Assembly (NCBI RefSeq): GCF_902712855.1
Contig: NZ_LR743508.1
Coordinates: forward strand, 1,426,001-1,490,000
From: Variovorax paradoxus
Lineage (GTDB): Bacteria > Pseudomonadota > Gammaproteobacteria > Burkholderiales > Burkholderiaceae_C
Direction of reading: 5' to 3'
DNA: 64,000 nucleotides
This document shows positions 40,343 through 52,552 of the stretch, one piece after another. The notes below the pieces were generated by a model. That model saw nothing but the letters and a program-made list of their open reading frames with translations, was not told where the DNA came from and searched no databases. Position numbers and translations under genes: made by a program. Position 1 is the first letter of the stretch; each line of letters opens with the position of its first letter.

Positions 40343-42139
40343 TCAGGCTGCCTTCAATGCCGCATCGATGGCGTCGAGGAGCTTGTCCGGGTCCACCGGC
40401 TTGAAAAGCACGGGCACGCCGGCTTCGCGCACGCGCTGAAGCCGGTCGGGCGCCGTCTCGCCCGTGATCAGCAGCAGCGGCAAACGCCTGCCGTTGCGCC
40501 ATCGCAGGCGCAGGCCCGCGTCGAGTCCGCTGCCGCCGTCCGCCAGCCGGAAGTCGCACAGCAGCAGTTCGAACGGCCGCTCTTCAGTCTCCGCCTGGGA
40601 CAGCGCCATGGCCGCGGTGGCCTCGTCGGCCACGGCGAGCACATCGAAGGCGTAGGCGCGCAACAGCTCGACCATCGCCTGCCGGATCGACGCTTCATCG
40701 TCGATGAGCAGCACGCGCCGCGACAAGGCCGGCAACCGGGGGCGGGGCGCCTGCCCGCGTGGCTGCTCATGCTGCGCATGAACAGTTGGCAGCGGGATGG
40801 AAGGCGTTCCGGCCGGCGGAGCTGCTGCGGCAGGCAGCAGGACACGGAAGCGCGTGCCGCGATCGATGCGCGATTGCACCTCGATTGGATGGCCGAGAAG
40901 CCGGGACAGCCGCTGCACGATCGACAACCCGATGCCGAGGCCGCGCGCGCGGTCCCGCTCCGGGTTGCCGACCTGGTAGAACTCCTCGAAGATGCGCTCC
41001 AGCTGCCCCGGCGCGATGCCGATGCCGGTGTCGCGCACCTCGACCCACGCGCGCTCGCCGCGCTTTCGCACGCGAACGATCACGCCGCCGCGCACCGTGT
41101 ACTTGAGCGCGTTGTCGACAAGGTTCGAGAGCATGCGCTGCAGCAACTGCGGATCGCTGCGCACCCACACACCGCTGGCCTGTATGCGCAGTTGCAATCC
41201 AGCCTGCTCGGCGCGGGCGAGGAAGACGTGGTTGAGCGAGACCAGCAGCGCGTCGACCTGGAAAAGCTGCACATCGGGCGTGATCACGCCGGCATCGAGG
41301 CGCGAGACATCGAGCATGGTGTCCAGCGAGCTGCCCAGTGCATTCACCGCGCGCATGAGCCGCTCCGCGTTCTGGCGCTCGGGGTGGCTGTGCAGCGCAT
41401 TCTGGAGTGCGGCACCGAACAGCGCGATGGCGTGCAGCGGCTGGCGCAGGTCGTGGCTGGCCGCCGCGAGGAAGCGGGTTTTTTCCACGCTCGCGCGCTC
41501 GGTGGCCGCGATCTGCTCTCCCAGCCGGCTTGCCAGCGATTCGTTCTCGAAGCGCAGGATCAGCGCGTCCGTCAGCTGCCTGTTCTGCAGCACGCCGCGC
41601 CGCAGCGCGAACAGCAGGTAGGCCGTGCCGACGGCGGCCAGGAACAGGTTCACGCCGTCGCTGTGCCAAAGCAGCGCAGTGATCAATCCGCCCATCATCG
41701 GGATGCCGTAGCCGAACAACGACGACGTCATGGGCCACAGCGACTGCATGGCAAGTCCGCACCCGACCATGATCAGGATGGCCATGAGGGCGGTCACTTC
41801 CGGGTTCTGCGTGGACACGAAGAACCAGGGGACGGGTGCGGTGGCCACACCGATCAGGATCATCTGCCGCGTGTGCCGGCGCGCCCAGCGGCGGCCATCG
41901 GCCAGCGCGACGCCTGCATGCCAGCGCGGTGTCGAGAGCACGTACAGGTTCACGCAGACCAGCAGCAGCACGAACGGCAGCACGAAGGGCAGGTGAAGGT
42001 AGAAATAGCCCATCGCGCCGCCGATGAAGGTGAAGCACAGGTGACCGCAGACGCCGGCCATGCGCGATGCATAGACCGAGGACAGGTGCTCGTGCAGCAC
42101 GCGCTGGCTGCTGGATGGGTCGATGGCGGGATTGTTCAA
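40343..42139 (-). CDS. hybrid sensor histidine kinase with C-terminal receiver
   Basis: A 598-residue membrane kinase. The N-terminus has about five to six hydrophobic spans (residues 28-178) and no periplasmic sensor domain. A coiled linker leads to the dimerisation domain with His229 in AAASHDLRQPLHAIALFG, then the ATPase domain with N-box LVDNALKYT, DTGIGIAPGQL and GLGIGLSIVQRL. After a Pro-rich linker the receiver (about 477-598) has its acidic pocket at LLIDDEASIR, phospho-acceptor Asp529 in LLLCDFRL, Thr in LITGE and Lys in LFKPVD. HDLRQPL-type hybrids are common in betaproteobacteria. Divergent from the HEAT-repeat gene; no cognate regulator is adjacent. Confidence 0.92.
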   Translation of the reverse strand: MNNPAIDPSSSQRVLHEHLSSVYASRMAGVCGHLCFTFIGGAMGYFYLHLPFVLPFVLLLVCVNLYVLSTPRWHAGVALADGRRWARRHTRQMILIGVATAPVPWFFVSTQNPEVTALMAILIMVGCGLAMQSLWPMTSSLFGYGIPMMGGLITALLWHSDGVNLFLAAVGTAYLLFALRRGVLQNRQLTDALILRFENESLASRLGEQIAATERASVEKTRFLAAASHDLRQPLHAIALFGAALQNALHSHPERQNAERLMRAVNALGSSLDTMLDVSRLDAGVITPDVQLFQVDALLVSLNHVFLARAEQAGLQLRIQASGVWVRSDPQLLQRMLSNLVDNALKYTVRGGVIVRVRKRGERAWVEVRDTGIGIAPGQLERIFEEFYQVGNPERDRARGLGIGLSIVQRLSRLLGHPIEVQSRIDRGTRFRVLLPAAAAPPAGTPSIPLPTVHAQHEQPRGQAPRPRLPALSRRVLLIDDEASIRQAMVELLRAYAFDVLAVADEATAAMALSQAETEERPFELLLCDFRLADGGSGLDAGLRLRWRNGRRLPLLLITGETAPDRLQRVREAGVPVLFKPVDPDKLLDAIDAALKAA

Positions 42140-42355
42140 CGCGTGGGGTGGATGGGTTGCGGAGCCGGACCCATTTTCCTTCTTTGCCCGGCGGGATGCC
42201 TGCTCGAACCGGAGGAATGCTTTCAGGTGAACGGGGTCGGCGAGTCCGTGGCATCTTCAGGCATCGCGTGTGCAGGTCGGCGCTATATATTCGGCGCCCG
42301 GCACACTGACCAACGCGCAACGGCGACGGCCCGCGAAGCACACCACCCCAAAAAA

Positions 42356-44347
42356 ATGCCCCCCACCCCCGTCACGGAGATCGAAGAGCGGATCGATGCC
42401 TTGAGAGGCCAGGACGCCGGCGACAGGCACCCCCGCGTCAGCCTGGATCACACGCCCTGCGCGGCCTTCGTTGCACCCCTGCTGGCGGCAACGACCGACC
42501 CGGACCCTTACATCCGCGCGAGCGCCGTCCATGCGCTCGCGAGCTATGAACCCGAAGAACACGCGCAGTTGCAGGAGGCGCTGTTCAAGTCGCTGGCAGA
42601 CGACCCGGACCCGTCGGTGAGATCGGCTGCGGCGGAGGTCATGGCACGCATGCCGGGCGACACGGTCGCCGCGCTGCTCGCGGCCCTCGGCGATGCAAGC
42701 GCCGACGTGCGCATGGAGGCGGTCCTTGCACTCTCGGCCTTCGAGGCGAGCGACGTCGTGGCCGCCGTGACGGACCGCCTGCATCGTGATTCAGCGCCCG
42801 AGGTGCGCGAGCGCGCCGTCATGGCACTGGAGCGATTGAAGCCCGAGGGCGTGGCCGGCGACCTGGTCCGCGCGCTCGAAGACCCGAGCGCGCTCGTGCG
42901 AAGCGCCGCGGCATGCGCGTTGGGCGAGCATGACGCCGGCGAGACGCCAGTCGTCCTGGACGCGTTGCTGCTGGCGCTGTCCGACCCGTCGGCCGGCGTG
43001 AGGGAAAACGCGGCGCGGGCCCTGCGCTATTCGGCCGCCGAAGCGATTCCCGGGCTGATGGCGCTGCTGGCCGACGAGGCCTCGGAAGCGCGCAGGGAGG
43101 CGACCGGCGCGTTGGGAACGCTGGGTGCGAACCAGGCCATCGGTGCGCTGGCAGAGCGGCTTCGCAACGACACCGACGCCGAAGTGCGCCGCGGCGCCGC
43201 AGCCGCATTGGGCGATCTCGGAACCGAGGCTGCCACTGCGCACTTGATCGACGCGTTCGGGCAGGAGGCCGAGTCTGCCGAAGTGCGCACGGAGATCGTG
43301 CGGGCGCTGGGCAGTGCGCACGATGTCGAGGCCTTGCCCGTGCTGTGCGCGGCATTGGGCGACGCGGACGCCGAGACCAGGGAAGCTGCGGCCGAAGCGC
43401 TCCAGTGGCTTCTCGATCCGGAGGTCCCCGCAAGCATGGCGGCGCTGGAGCCGTTGTGCCTGGCATTGAAGGACGCCGTGGGCAGCGTCAGGGCAGTCGC
43501 CTGCGGCGCGCTGGGTGCGTTGAACGACGCGCGTGCGCTGCCTTTCCTGATGCAGGCCGGCCGTGACGGCACCGAGGAATGCAGGATCGCGGCCCTGGAG
43601 GCCATCGCCAGGATCGACGCCACCGCAGGCGAAGCGTTGCTGCTTGAGGCGCTTGCGGACGCGGCGACCGATGTCCGCAGGGTGGCCGCGAAGTCCCTGG
43701 TCCTGTCGGCGCATGCACCGATTCCCTCCGAGGTGCTGGACTGCATGGCCGACCCCGAAGGCGATCCTTTCGCCCGATGCGACCTGGCGAAGTCCCTGGC
43801 GCAACGGGGAGGGCTGGAGGCCGTTCCCGTGCTGCTCGATCTGCTTCGCGATGGGAGCGGCCATGTTCGCGCGGCGGCCGCGCAAGCGCTGTGCGAGCTG
43901 CCGGACCCGCGTGCGATGAGGCCGTTGACGGCGCTGCTCGATGACGACGACGAGGATGTGCGCGGCGAGGCAGCGTTGGCCCTGGCGGCCCTCGCGGACG
44001 ATCGCGCCATCGAACCGTTGCAGGCGCTGCTCAACGACGACTGCCCTCCGGTCCGCAGGCGCGTCGTGTGGGCCTTGAGCTTCTTCACGCCGTCGAAGGT
44101 GCTGCCGCTGCTGGTCGACGCCCTGCAGGATGACGATCCGGATGTCCAGTCCACTGCGGCCAGCGCGCTTGCGGACGTGTGCGATGCACCGGCGCTGCGC
44201 CGCATCCTGTCGGCGTTGCCGGCTGGATGCGACGACGTGGGGAGTGCGCTTGAAGAAGCGGCCGCAGCATCGGAGGAGGACGAAGGGGCCTTGCCGCGCA
44301 GCGCTGCGTCACGCCGCGTCCAGCTCGGCACTGTCCACTACGAATAG
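42356..44347 (+). CDS. HEAT-repeat protein
   Basis: A 663-residue soluble protein built almost wholly of HEAT/PBS-lyase-like repeats of about 31 residues, such as ALGDASADVRMEAVLALSAFEA, ALEDPSALVRSAAACALGEHDA and LLDDDDEDVRGEAALALAALAD; I count at least fifteen. Such solenoids bind proteins or act as scaffolds; no catalytic domain is seen. A short acidic tail (EEAAAASEEDEG) precedes the end. The ATG at 42356 follows a run of seven A and has no Shine-Dalgarno; GTG at 42227, ten bases after GGAGGA, is a plausible alternative adding 43 residues. It is divergent from the hybrid kinase. Function unknown. Confidence 0.82.
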   Translation: MPPTPVTEIEERIDALRGQDAGDRHPRVSLDHTPCAAFVAPLLAATTDPDPYIRASAVHALASYEPEEHAQLQEALFKSLADDPDPSVRSAAAEVMARMPGDTVAALLAALGDASADVRMEAVLALSAFEASDVVAAVTDRLHRDSAPEVRERAVMALERLKPEGVAGDLVRALEDPSALVRSAAACALGEHDAGETPVVLDALLLALSDPSAGVRENAARALRYSAAEAIPGLMALLADEASEARREATGALGTLGANQAIGALAERLRNDTDAEVRRGAAAALGDLGTEAATAHLIDAFGQEAESAEVRTEIVRALGSAHDVEALPVLCAALGDADAETREAAAEALQWLLDPEVPASMAALEPLCLALKDAVGSVRAVACGALGALNDARALPFLMQAGRDGTEECRIAALEAIARIDATAGEALLLEALADAATDVRRVAAKSLVLSAHAPIPSEVLDCMADPEGDPFARCDLAKSLAQRGGLEAVPVLLDLLRDGSGHVRAAAAQALCELPDPRAMRPLTALLDDDDEDVRGEAALALAALADDRAIEPLQALLNDDCPPVRRRVVWALSFFTPSKVLPLLVDALQDDDPDVQSTAASALADVCDAPALRRILSALPAGCDDVGSALEEAAAASEEDEGALPRSAASRRVQLGTVHYE

Positions 44348-44370
44348 ACGGCGCGAAGCTCGTCGTCGAG

Positions 44371-44407
44371 CTGCGGAAGGCCGGCCCTTTCGAGCCGGCT
44401 TCCGCAG
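44371..44407. terminator. bidirectional terminator hairpin
   Basis: Long stem CTGCGGAAGGCCGGC / GCCGGCTTCCGCAG with one bulged G and an 8-base loop, between two converging genes (ends at 44347 and 44439). No T-run on either side, but the position and stability fit a shared terminator. Confidence 0.55.
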
Positions 44408-44438
44408 GGCGTTGCCGGGCTCGCGGGCGTCTTTCCCG

Positions 44439-45419
44439 TCACGTGCGGCCGGCTGCCGCCCGTGCCTCGTTGCGCAGGTCACGGATCAGGTCGTGGTTGC
44501 GCTGGGCGGCTTGCGCCTGGGTGCTCACCACCTGGCGGACACCCTGCGGCAGTTGCTGCTTCAGCGCCTTGCGGTAGCGCGCCACCGCGACGTCCTCGCC
44601 GCGTTCGCACTCTTCCAGGATCGACAGTTCGCTGTTGGCGCCCACCGCTGCCTTGACCTGCACCCAGCCGCGGTGCAGCGCGCCTGAAGCGGTGCCGCCT
44701 TCGGCCGGCTTTCCGCCGTAGGACACGACCAGTTCGGCCAGCTGCGTCGCGGCACTGCGGCATTGGGCGGCACGGACGGAAAACACCTCCTGCAGGCGCG
44801 CGGACTTGACTTCCTCGGCGCAGGTGCGGAAGCCGGCTTCGCCGTCGCGCGTGTTCTCGATCAGGTCGTTCAGCACGTCGGCTACGTCGTCGTTGGATAG
44901 CGGTTCGCCTTCGGGAAACGCGGTGTCTTCCTCGCGCATGTAGAGCCGGTCGGCGCGCTCCCAGGCAGCGTGCGACGCAGGGCGCGCCTGTTCCCACGAC
45001 AGCGAGGACGTGCCGCGGCGCGTTTCCCATTCGCGCGCCAGGGACGGCTCGACGGCCGCGAAGTCGTCGTCCACCACCGCGCGGCGGCTCCAGCCGAGCT
45101 CGTAGGCCGGCGCATAGTGCTCGTAGCTCAGGCCGGGTTCGTAGTACGGCTCGCGGGTGTAGGCGTCTTCCCAATGGCTGTGCTCCGCCGTCGGGTTGAT
45201 GCGCTCCGCGGCCGCCTTGCCGCCGAGGCCGCCGACCACGGCGCCGACGAGCATGCCGGCGACCGCACCGGCGGGTCCGCCGACCGCACCGACGGCCGCG
45301 CCGGCCACTGCGCCTCCGGCGGCGCCTGCGCCGGTGCCCAGCGGATGGGCACCGGGCTCGCCGGTGATCGGGTCGAGGTTGAGGTCATCGCGACCGGTGG
45401 GCTTCGTGATCTGGGTCAT
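44439..45419 (-). CDS. glycine-zipper / PA2169-family four-helix-bundle protein
   Basis: A 326-residue protein in two parts. Residues 20-72 are a Gly/Ala-rich zipper (GAGAAGGAVAGAAVGAVGGPAG and so on), likely membrane-inserting. Residues 170-326 match the PA2169 (DUF2383) ferritin-like helical bundle: DDVADVLNDLIENTRDGEAGF, SARLQEVFSVRAAQCRSAATQLAELV, ARYRKALKQQLPQGVRQVV. The start at 45419 is chosen because the longer open frame adds unrelated sequence. The family is stress-associated in pseudomonads and betaproteobacteria; the biochemical role is unknown. Confidence 0.83.
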   Translation of the reverse strand: MTQITKPTGRDDLNLDPITGEPGAHPLGTGAGAAGGAVAGAAVGAVGGPAGAVAGMLVGAVVGGLGGKAAAERINPTAEHSHWEDAYTREPYYEPGLSYEHYAPAYELGWSRRAVVDDDFAAVEPSLAREWETRRGTSSLSWEQARPASHAAWERADRLYMREEDTAFPEGEPLSNDDVADVLNDLIENTRDGEAGFRTCAEEVKSARLQEVFSVRAAQCRSAATQLAELVVSYGGKPAEGGTASGALHRGWVQVKAAVGANSELSILEECERGEDVAVARYRKALKQQLPQGVRQVVSTQAQAAQRNHDLIRDLRNEARAAAGRT

Positions 45420-45594
45420 GGCGTTCCTTGGATGGTGTGGAGTAAAGCTGGCGTGAAACGAAACGAGACGAGCTGTTCGCGTTGTTTTCTCCATGCTTGG
45501 CGGCCCGTGGGCACCGCCGGGTCGGCGGCTGCCGCCGGCTTCTGTAGTCCATCCCGTCACGGTGCGCCTGCCATCGCGCGCTTACCATCGGCAC

Positions 45595-46425
<831 letters not shown>

Positions 46426-46564
46426 GGCGGTGCTTCATGGTGCACGCGTGCCGGCACAGGGAGCGTCTTCGCTGACAAGGACGGTCGATGCCGCCCCACC
46501 CGGGCAACGCCGCGAGCCGACTTCATTGGGTTCTTCGATCACTTTGTTTTTTCAAGGACCCGAC

Positions 46565-46927
46565 ATGAACCGTATCGCCACCGTATTTCTTTCGAGCTGC
46601 ATCGCACTGGGCGCTGCGTCTGCCATGGCCCAGGCGGGAGGCGGAGGCGGCAGCGGCAGCGGTGGAGGAGGGGGCCCCGGTCTCAACAGCCCGGACAGCG
46701 GCGCCATGCAGCAGAAGCCCGGCACCTCCACCGGTCCCACCAGCGGCACGACCGCGCCGACGACCGCCAACCAGGGTGGCCGCGCATCGGGCGGCAACAT
46801 GGCGAGCCCGAGGTCGTCGGACACGAACGGCATGGGTGCCGGCAAGAACCGCGACATGAAGTCGAACAAGGGAACGGGCAACAACACCCAGGGAACCGGC
46901 CAGGGGCAGACACCCAGCCCGCAATGA
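46565..46927 (+). CDS. glycine-rich small secreted protein
   Basis: A 120-residue protein. A clean Sec signal peptide (MNRIATVFLSSCIALGAASAMA, cleaved before QAGG) is followed by a Gly-rich run and then a low-complexity region rich in G, S, T, N, Q and P. No cysteine in the mature part and no domain that I recognise. The context CAAGGACCCGAC before the ATG offers a weak ribosome-binding site. Probably an exported intrinsically disordered protein; function unknown. Confidence 0.7.
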   Translation: MNRIATVFLSSCIALGAASAMAQAGGGGGSGSGGGGGPGLNSPDSGAMQQKPGTSTGPTSGTTAPTTANQGGRASGGNMASPRSSDTNGMGAGKNRDMKSNKGTGNNTQGTGQGQTPSPQ

Positions 46928-46934
46928 CGGCCAC

Positions 46935-46951
46935 GGCGCGCACCGCGCGCC
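46935..46951. terminator. hairpin between convergent genes
   Basis: Perfect 7-bp stem GGCGCGC / GCGCGCC with loop ACC, eight bases after the Gly-rich protein stop and before the converging LysR gene. No T-run follows. Confidence 0.4.
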
Positions 46952-47017
46952 TGCGCGAAGACGGGTCTCGGGGCGAACGCGCCGTGCCTGTCTTCGCCGG
47001 GCTTCGCTGTCCTTCGT

Positions 47018-47920
47018 TCAGTCGATGAAGGACGCCAGTTCTTCGGGCGAGCCCATCGGAAAGGTCTCCTTCAGCACGCCCAGGAATGCGGAAACGCGGC
47101 TGTTGAGCAGCCTGCGCGAGGGATAGAGCGCCCAGAGGGCAATCTCCGGCCCCTCGACATCGCCCCAGTTCAGCAAGGTTCCTGCTGCCAGGTCCCCGCT
47201 GACCAGCGACAGGGGCAATTGCGCGGCACCGACGCCCGCCCTGACCGCGTCGCGCACCATGAACAGCGAGGACAGGCGCAGCACGGGCTTCACGGCGATG
47301 CGCCTCGTGCGGGATGCGCGGGTCACGTTCCATGCCGGAGGCGTGTCGCCTGTGCCTCCACGCAGCACGGCAGGCACCGGTGCAAGGCCTGCGGGCCGCT
47401 TGAGATCCGGGCTTGCAACCACCAGGAGCCGGTCCCTCAGGAAGATACGTCCGATCAGCCGCGCATCGGGGTCCGGGTTGACGCGGATCACGAGGTCGTA
47501 ACCTTCCTCGACCATGTCGACGGTGCGATCCTCGGTGGTGACCTCGAGGCGGACGTCGCGGTACTTCAGCGCGAACCGCCCGGCCAGCTTGCCCATCGCG
47601 GCCTGCGAGAACAGCAGCGGCGCGCTCACCCTCAACCTGCCGCGGGGCGCAGCGCCGCCCGATGCGATCGCGGCCGTGGTCTCCTCGAGTTCCGTCAGCA
47701 GCACCGAGGTTCGCTCGTGAAGCGCGCGGCCTTCCTCGGTGAGCTTCAGCGTGCGCGCGCCGCGTTCGAACAGGCGCAGGTCGAGGCCGCTTTCCAAGTC
47801 GGCGACCCGGCGCGACAAGGTCGCCTTGGGCCGGCCGGACTCCCGGGCAGCGCGTCCGAAGCCGCCGTGGCGCGCCACGAGGTTGAAGTCGGTGAGGGCA
47901 AGCAGGTCCATGTGTTCCAA
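47018..47920 (-). CDS. LysR-family transcriptional regulator
   Basis: A 300-residue LysR protein of the CrgA/AaeR-like branch. The winged helix covers residues 4-62 (FGRAARESGRPKATLSRRVADLE), and the effector domain starts at GRLRVSAPLLFSQAAMG. The ATG at 47911 (MDLLALTDF) is an alternative start. It is divergent from a three-gene operon starting at 48011 with only 90 bp between them, so it is the probable regulator of that operon. The ligand is unknown. Confidence 0.88.
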   Translation of the reverse strand: MEHMDLLALTDFNLVARHGGFGRAARESGRPKATLSRRVADLESGLDLRLFERGARTLKLTEEGRALHERTSVLLTELEETTAAIASGGAAPRGRLRVSAPLLFSQAAMGKLAGRFALKYRDVRLEVTTEDRTVDMVEEGYDLVIRVNPDPDARLIGRIFLRDRLLVVASPDLKRPAGLAPVPAVLRGGTGDTPPAWNVTRASRTRRIAVKPVLRLSSLFMVRDAVRAGVGAAQLPLSLVSGDLAAGTLLNWGDVEGPEIALWALYPSRRLLNSRVSAFLGVLKETFPMGSPEELASFID

Positions 47921-48010
47921 CAGTGAGACGAGGTATCCAAATATAGAGGCTATCGGACCGCCGCTGGAACTTTGAAGATCGAGGCTCCTTCAACGAACCG
48001 GAGCAATTCC

Positions 48011-48877
48011 ATGACCATCCTCATCACCGGCGCCAGCGGCAACATCGGCCGCCAGGTCGTCCAGCAACTCTCCAGCCGCGGCGCGGCTGTGCGCGCCCTC
48101 GTGCGCGATCCGTCGAAAGCCGAATTTCCCGAGGGAGTCGAGGTCGTGCAGGGCGACCTGCTCGATGTCGAGGCCCTTCGCCGCGCCATGGCGGGGGTGT
48201 CGACCCTGTTCCTGCTCAACGGCGTCGTGCCGGACGAGTTCACTCAGGCCCTCATCACGCTCAACCTGGCGCGCGACGCGGGTGTCGAGCGGGTCGTCTA
48301 CCTGTCCGTGATCCACAGCGACAGATACCTGAACGTGCCCCACTTCGCAGGCAAGTTCGGCGTGGAGCGCATGCTCGAGCAGATGGGTTTCGGGGCGACC
48401 ATCCTGCGGCCGGCCTACTTCATGCAGAACGACCTCACGATCAAGGATGTCGTGCTCGGGCACGGCGTCTATCCGATGCCGGTCGGCAGCAAGGGGCTCG
48501 CGATGATCGACACGCGCGACATCGCGGAGATCGCCGCCCTCGAGCTGATGCGCCGCGACGCATCCGCGCCGCTGCCGCTGCAGCGCATGAACCTGGTCGG
48601 CCCCGACACGCTGACGGGCGCCGACGTTGCCGAGGCTTGGTCGGCGGTGCTGGGCCGCCCGGTCGTCTACGGCGGCGACGACACCGCAGGCTTCGAGAAG
48701 AACCTGCAGAACTTCATGCCGGGCTGGATGGCCTACGACATGCGCCTCATGAGCGAACGCTTCCTGTCGGATGGCATGAATCCCGAGGCCGGCGACGTGG
48801 AACGCCTGGTGGCGCTGCTGGGACGCCCGCTGCGCACCTACCGCGACTTCGCTGCCGAGCTTTCCGCCTCGGCCTGA
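48011..48877 (+). CDS. NmrA-like NAD(P)-binding protein
   Basis: A 288-residue atypical short-chain dehydrogenase. TGASGNIGRQVVQQL (residues 6-20) is the dinucleotide-binding loop; VRALVRDPSKAEFPEGVEVVQGDL and VYLSVIHSDRYLNVPHF follow. The usual YxxxK catalytic pair is not evident, as in NmrA/HSCARG redox sensors and quinone-oxidoreductase-like members. I start at 48011 (MTILITG), not at the upstream ATG at 47972 whose 13 residues are unrelated. First of three genes, with 35 bp to the next. Confidence 0.85.
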   Translation: MTILITGASGNIGRQVVQQLSSRGAAVRALVRDPSKAEFPEGVEVVQGDLLDVEALRRAMAGVSTLFLLNGVVPDEFTQALITLNLARDAGVERVVYLSVIHSDRYLNVPHFAGKFGVERMLEQMGFGATILRPAYFMQNDLTIKDVVLGHGVYPMPVGSKGLAMIDTRDIAEIAALELMRRDASAPLPLQRMNLVGPDTLTGADVAEAWSAVLGRPVVYGGDDTAGFEKNLQNFMPGWMAYDMRLMSERFLSDGMNPEAGDVERLVALLGRPLRTYRDFAAELSASA

Positions 48878-48912
48878 GCGCCGGCACCCGCGACGCAAGA
48901 CAAGGATTCCAC

Positions 48913-49389
48913 ATGATCCATTCGACCGCCACCGTGGCCGTGAACCCCCACGGCCAGACACCGCTCACCCGCGCGCAGGCCTGGAAGGGCCTTGAACTGA
49001 AGGCGCGCGATGCACGCCTCTTTCTCCCGCCGGGCCTTTGCACGCGCTGCGACGTCGTGGAAGAAAGCACGACCCACTTCGTGCGCGAAGCCACCATCGC
49101 AGGCGCAGACCTGCGCGAGATCATCACGCTCGAGCCGCAGCGCAAGGTCACCTTCTTCCAGGCGACGGGCCCGCGCGAAGGCGCGATCGTCAACGAGCTG
49201 TTCGAGGACGCGGCCGGTGAACTGCAGCTGCGGTTCTATTGCCTCCTCGGCCTGCGCGGCAAGGCGCCGGGCGGCCCCGAGGCGCAGGCCGAGCAGGCGC
49301 AGTTCGACAGCGCGGATCGGGGCTACCGGAGCGCGCTGCTGTCGACGCTCGCGCGCACGCGCGAACTGCTCGCCCAGGGCAAGCTGTGA
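48913..49389 (+). CDS. DUF1857 / AtaL-like SRPBCC-family protein
   Basis: A 158-residue protein. MIHSTATVAVNPHGQTPLTRAQAWKGL with CDVVEESTTHFVREATI and LEPQRKVTFFQATGPREGAIVNELFE fits the DUF1857 SRPBCC (START-like) fold, a ligand-binding cavity found in many small polyketide- or aromatic-handling proteins. No signal peptide. Cotranscribed between two NAD(P)-binding proteins, so it may bind their substrate; this is inference. Confidence 0.75.
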   Translation: MIHSTATVAVNPHGQTPLTRAQAWKGLELKARDARLFLPPGLCTRCDVVEESTTHFVREATIAGADLREIITLEPQRKVTFFQATGPREGAIVNELFEDAAGELQLRFYCLLGLRGKAPGGPEAQAEQAQFDSADRGYRSALLSTLARTRELLAQGKL

Positions 49390-49399
49390 GTGCGATGCC

Positions 49400-50104
49400 A
49401 TGAACGCACACGACACCGCCGGCAACGGCAACAACAGCGGCAACGCTCGCACCGGCGGCGCAGGGCCGAGGCGAAGCAGGATCCTCGTGCTCGGCGCCAC
49501 CGGCGGCATGGGGCGCCTGATCGTCCGGCAGGCGCTCGCACGCGGCCACGACGTCCATGCGCTGGTGCGCTCGCCGGACAAGGCGGCCGGCCTGGAGGGC
49601 GCATCGATCAGCGTCGCCGACGCGCGTGACGAACGCGCCCTGCGCCGCGCCCTTCAGGGCAGGGACGCCGTGGTGAGTGCGCTCGGAACGCCCGTCAGCC
49701 CCTGGCGGGATGTGACCGTGCTTTCATCCGCCACGCGGTCCCTCGTCGCAGCCATGCAGGCCGAAGGCGTCAGGCGGCTGGTTTGCGTCACCGGCATGGG
49801 CGCGGGCGACAGCGCCGGCCATGGCGGGTTCGTGTTCGACCGGCTGATCCTTCCTCTCCTGCTGCGCAAGGTCTACGCCGACAAGGACCGGCAGGAGACC
49901 CTCGTCCGGGAGAGCGGCCTGGACTGGGTGCTCGTGCGGCCCTCGGTGCTGAATGACAAGGCACCCGGCCCCGCCGTGCGCGCGCTCACGGACCTGTCGG
50001 GTTTCCATGGGGGAACCATCGCGAGGGCAGACGCAGCGGCATTCGTCCTCGACCAGGTCGAAGGCAACGCCTGGCTGCATCGCTCACCCCTGATTTCCTG
50101 GTGA
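49400..50104 (+). CDS. NAD(P)H-binding SDR-like protein
   Basis: A 234-residue protein. ILVLGATGGMGRLIVRQAL (residues 27-45) is an atypical SDR nucleotide loop, followed by DVHALVRSPDKAAGLEGASISVADA and VRRLVCVTGMGAGDSAGHGG. DWVLVRPSVLNDKAPGPA is the family C-terminal block. The first 25 residues are a disordered Asn/Gly stretch. Last gene of the three-gene operon, starting 10 bp after the DUF1857 gene. Probably a flavin or NADPH-dependent reductase-like or regulatory protein. Confidence 0.82.
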   Translation: MNAHDTAGNGNNSGNARTGGAGPRRSRILVLGATGGMGRLIVRQALARGHDVHALVRSPDKAAGLEGASISVADARDERALRRALQGRDAVVSALGTPVSPWRDVTVLSSATRSLVAAMQAEGVRRLVCVTGMGAGDSAGHGGFVFDRLILPLLLRKVYADKDRQETLVRESGLDWVLVRPSVLNDKAPGPAVRALTDLSGFHGGTIARADAAAFVLDQVEGNAWLHRSPLISW

Positions 50105-50177
50105 GCGGCGCGGGCTGGCGTCGCGTGCCGCGAACGCACGCAGGGTCGCGGGGCGCGATGCCAGGTGCCTGCCGTGC

Positions 50178-52319
<2,142 letters not shown>

Positions 52320-52552
52320 GGGGCAGGGCTCCGGTGGTTGACGGTGTTTGAGGCGAGGGGCCACCGTAGTCTCCGCATGCCGGGGCCCGGTCCGCGTAGT
52401 GCTTTTTGCGCAGCCGGATGTAGGCGCCTTGCCGTACATGGACAGGCGCGGCACGCCGCAGCCGGTACGGACGTTCTTCATAGGCCGAACGGCCGTGCAG
52501 CCACGGCGACCGGAAATCGACACAATCGCGCCGTCCAATTCCGGAGTCATTC

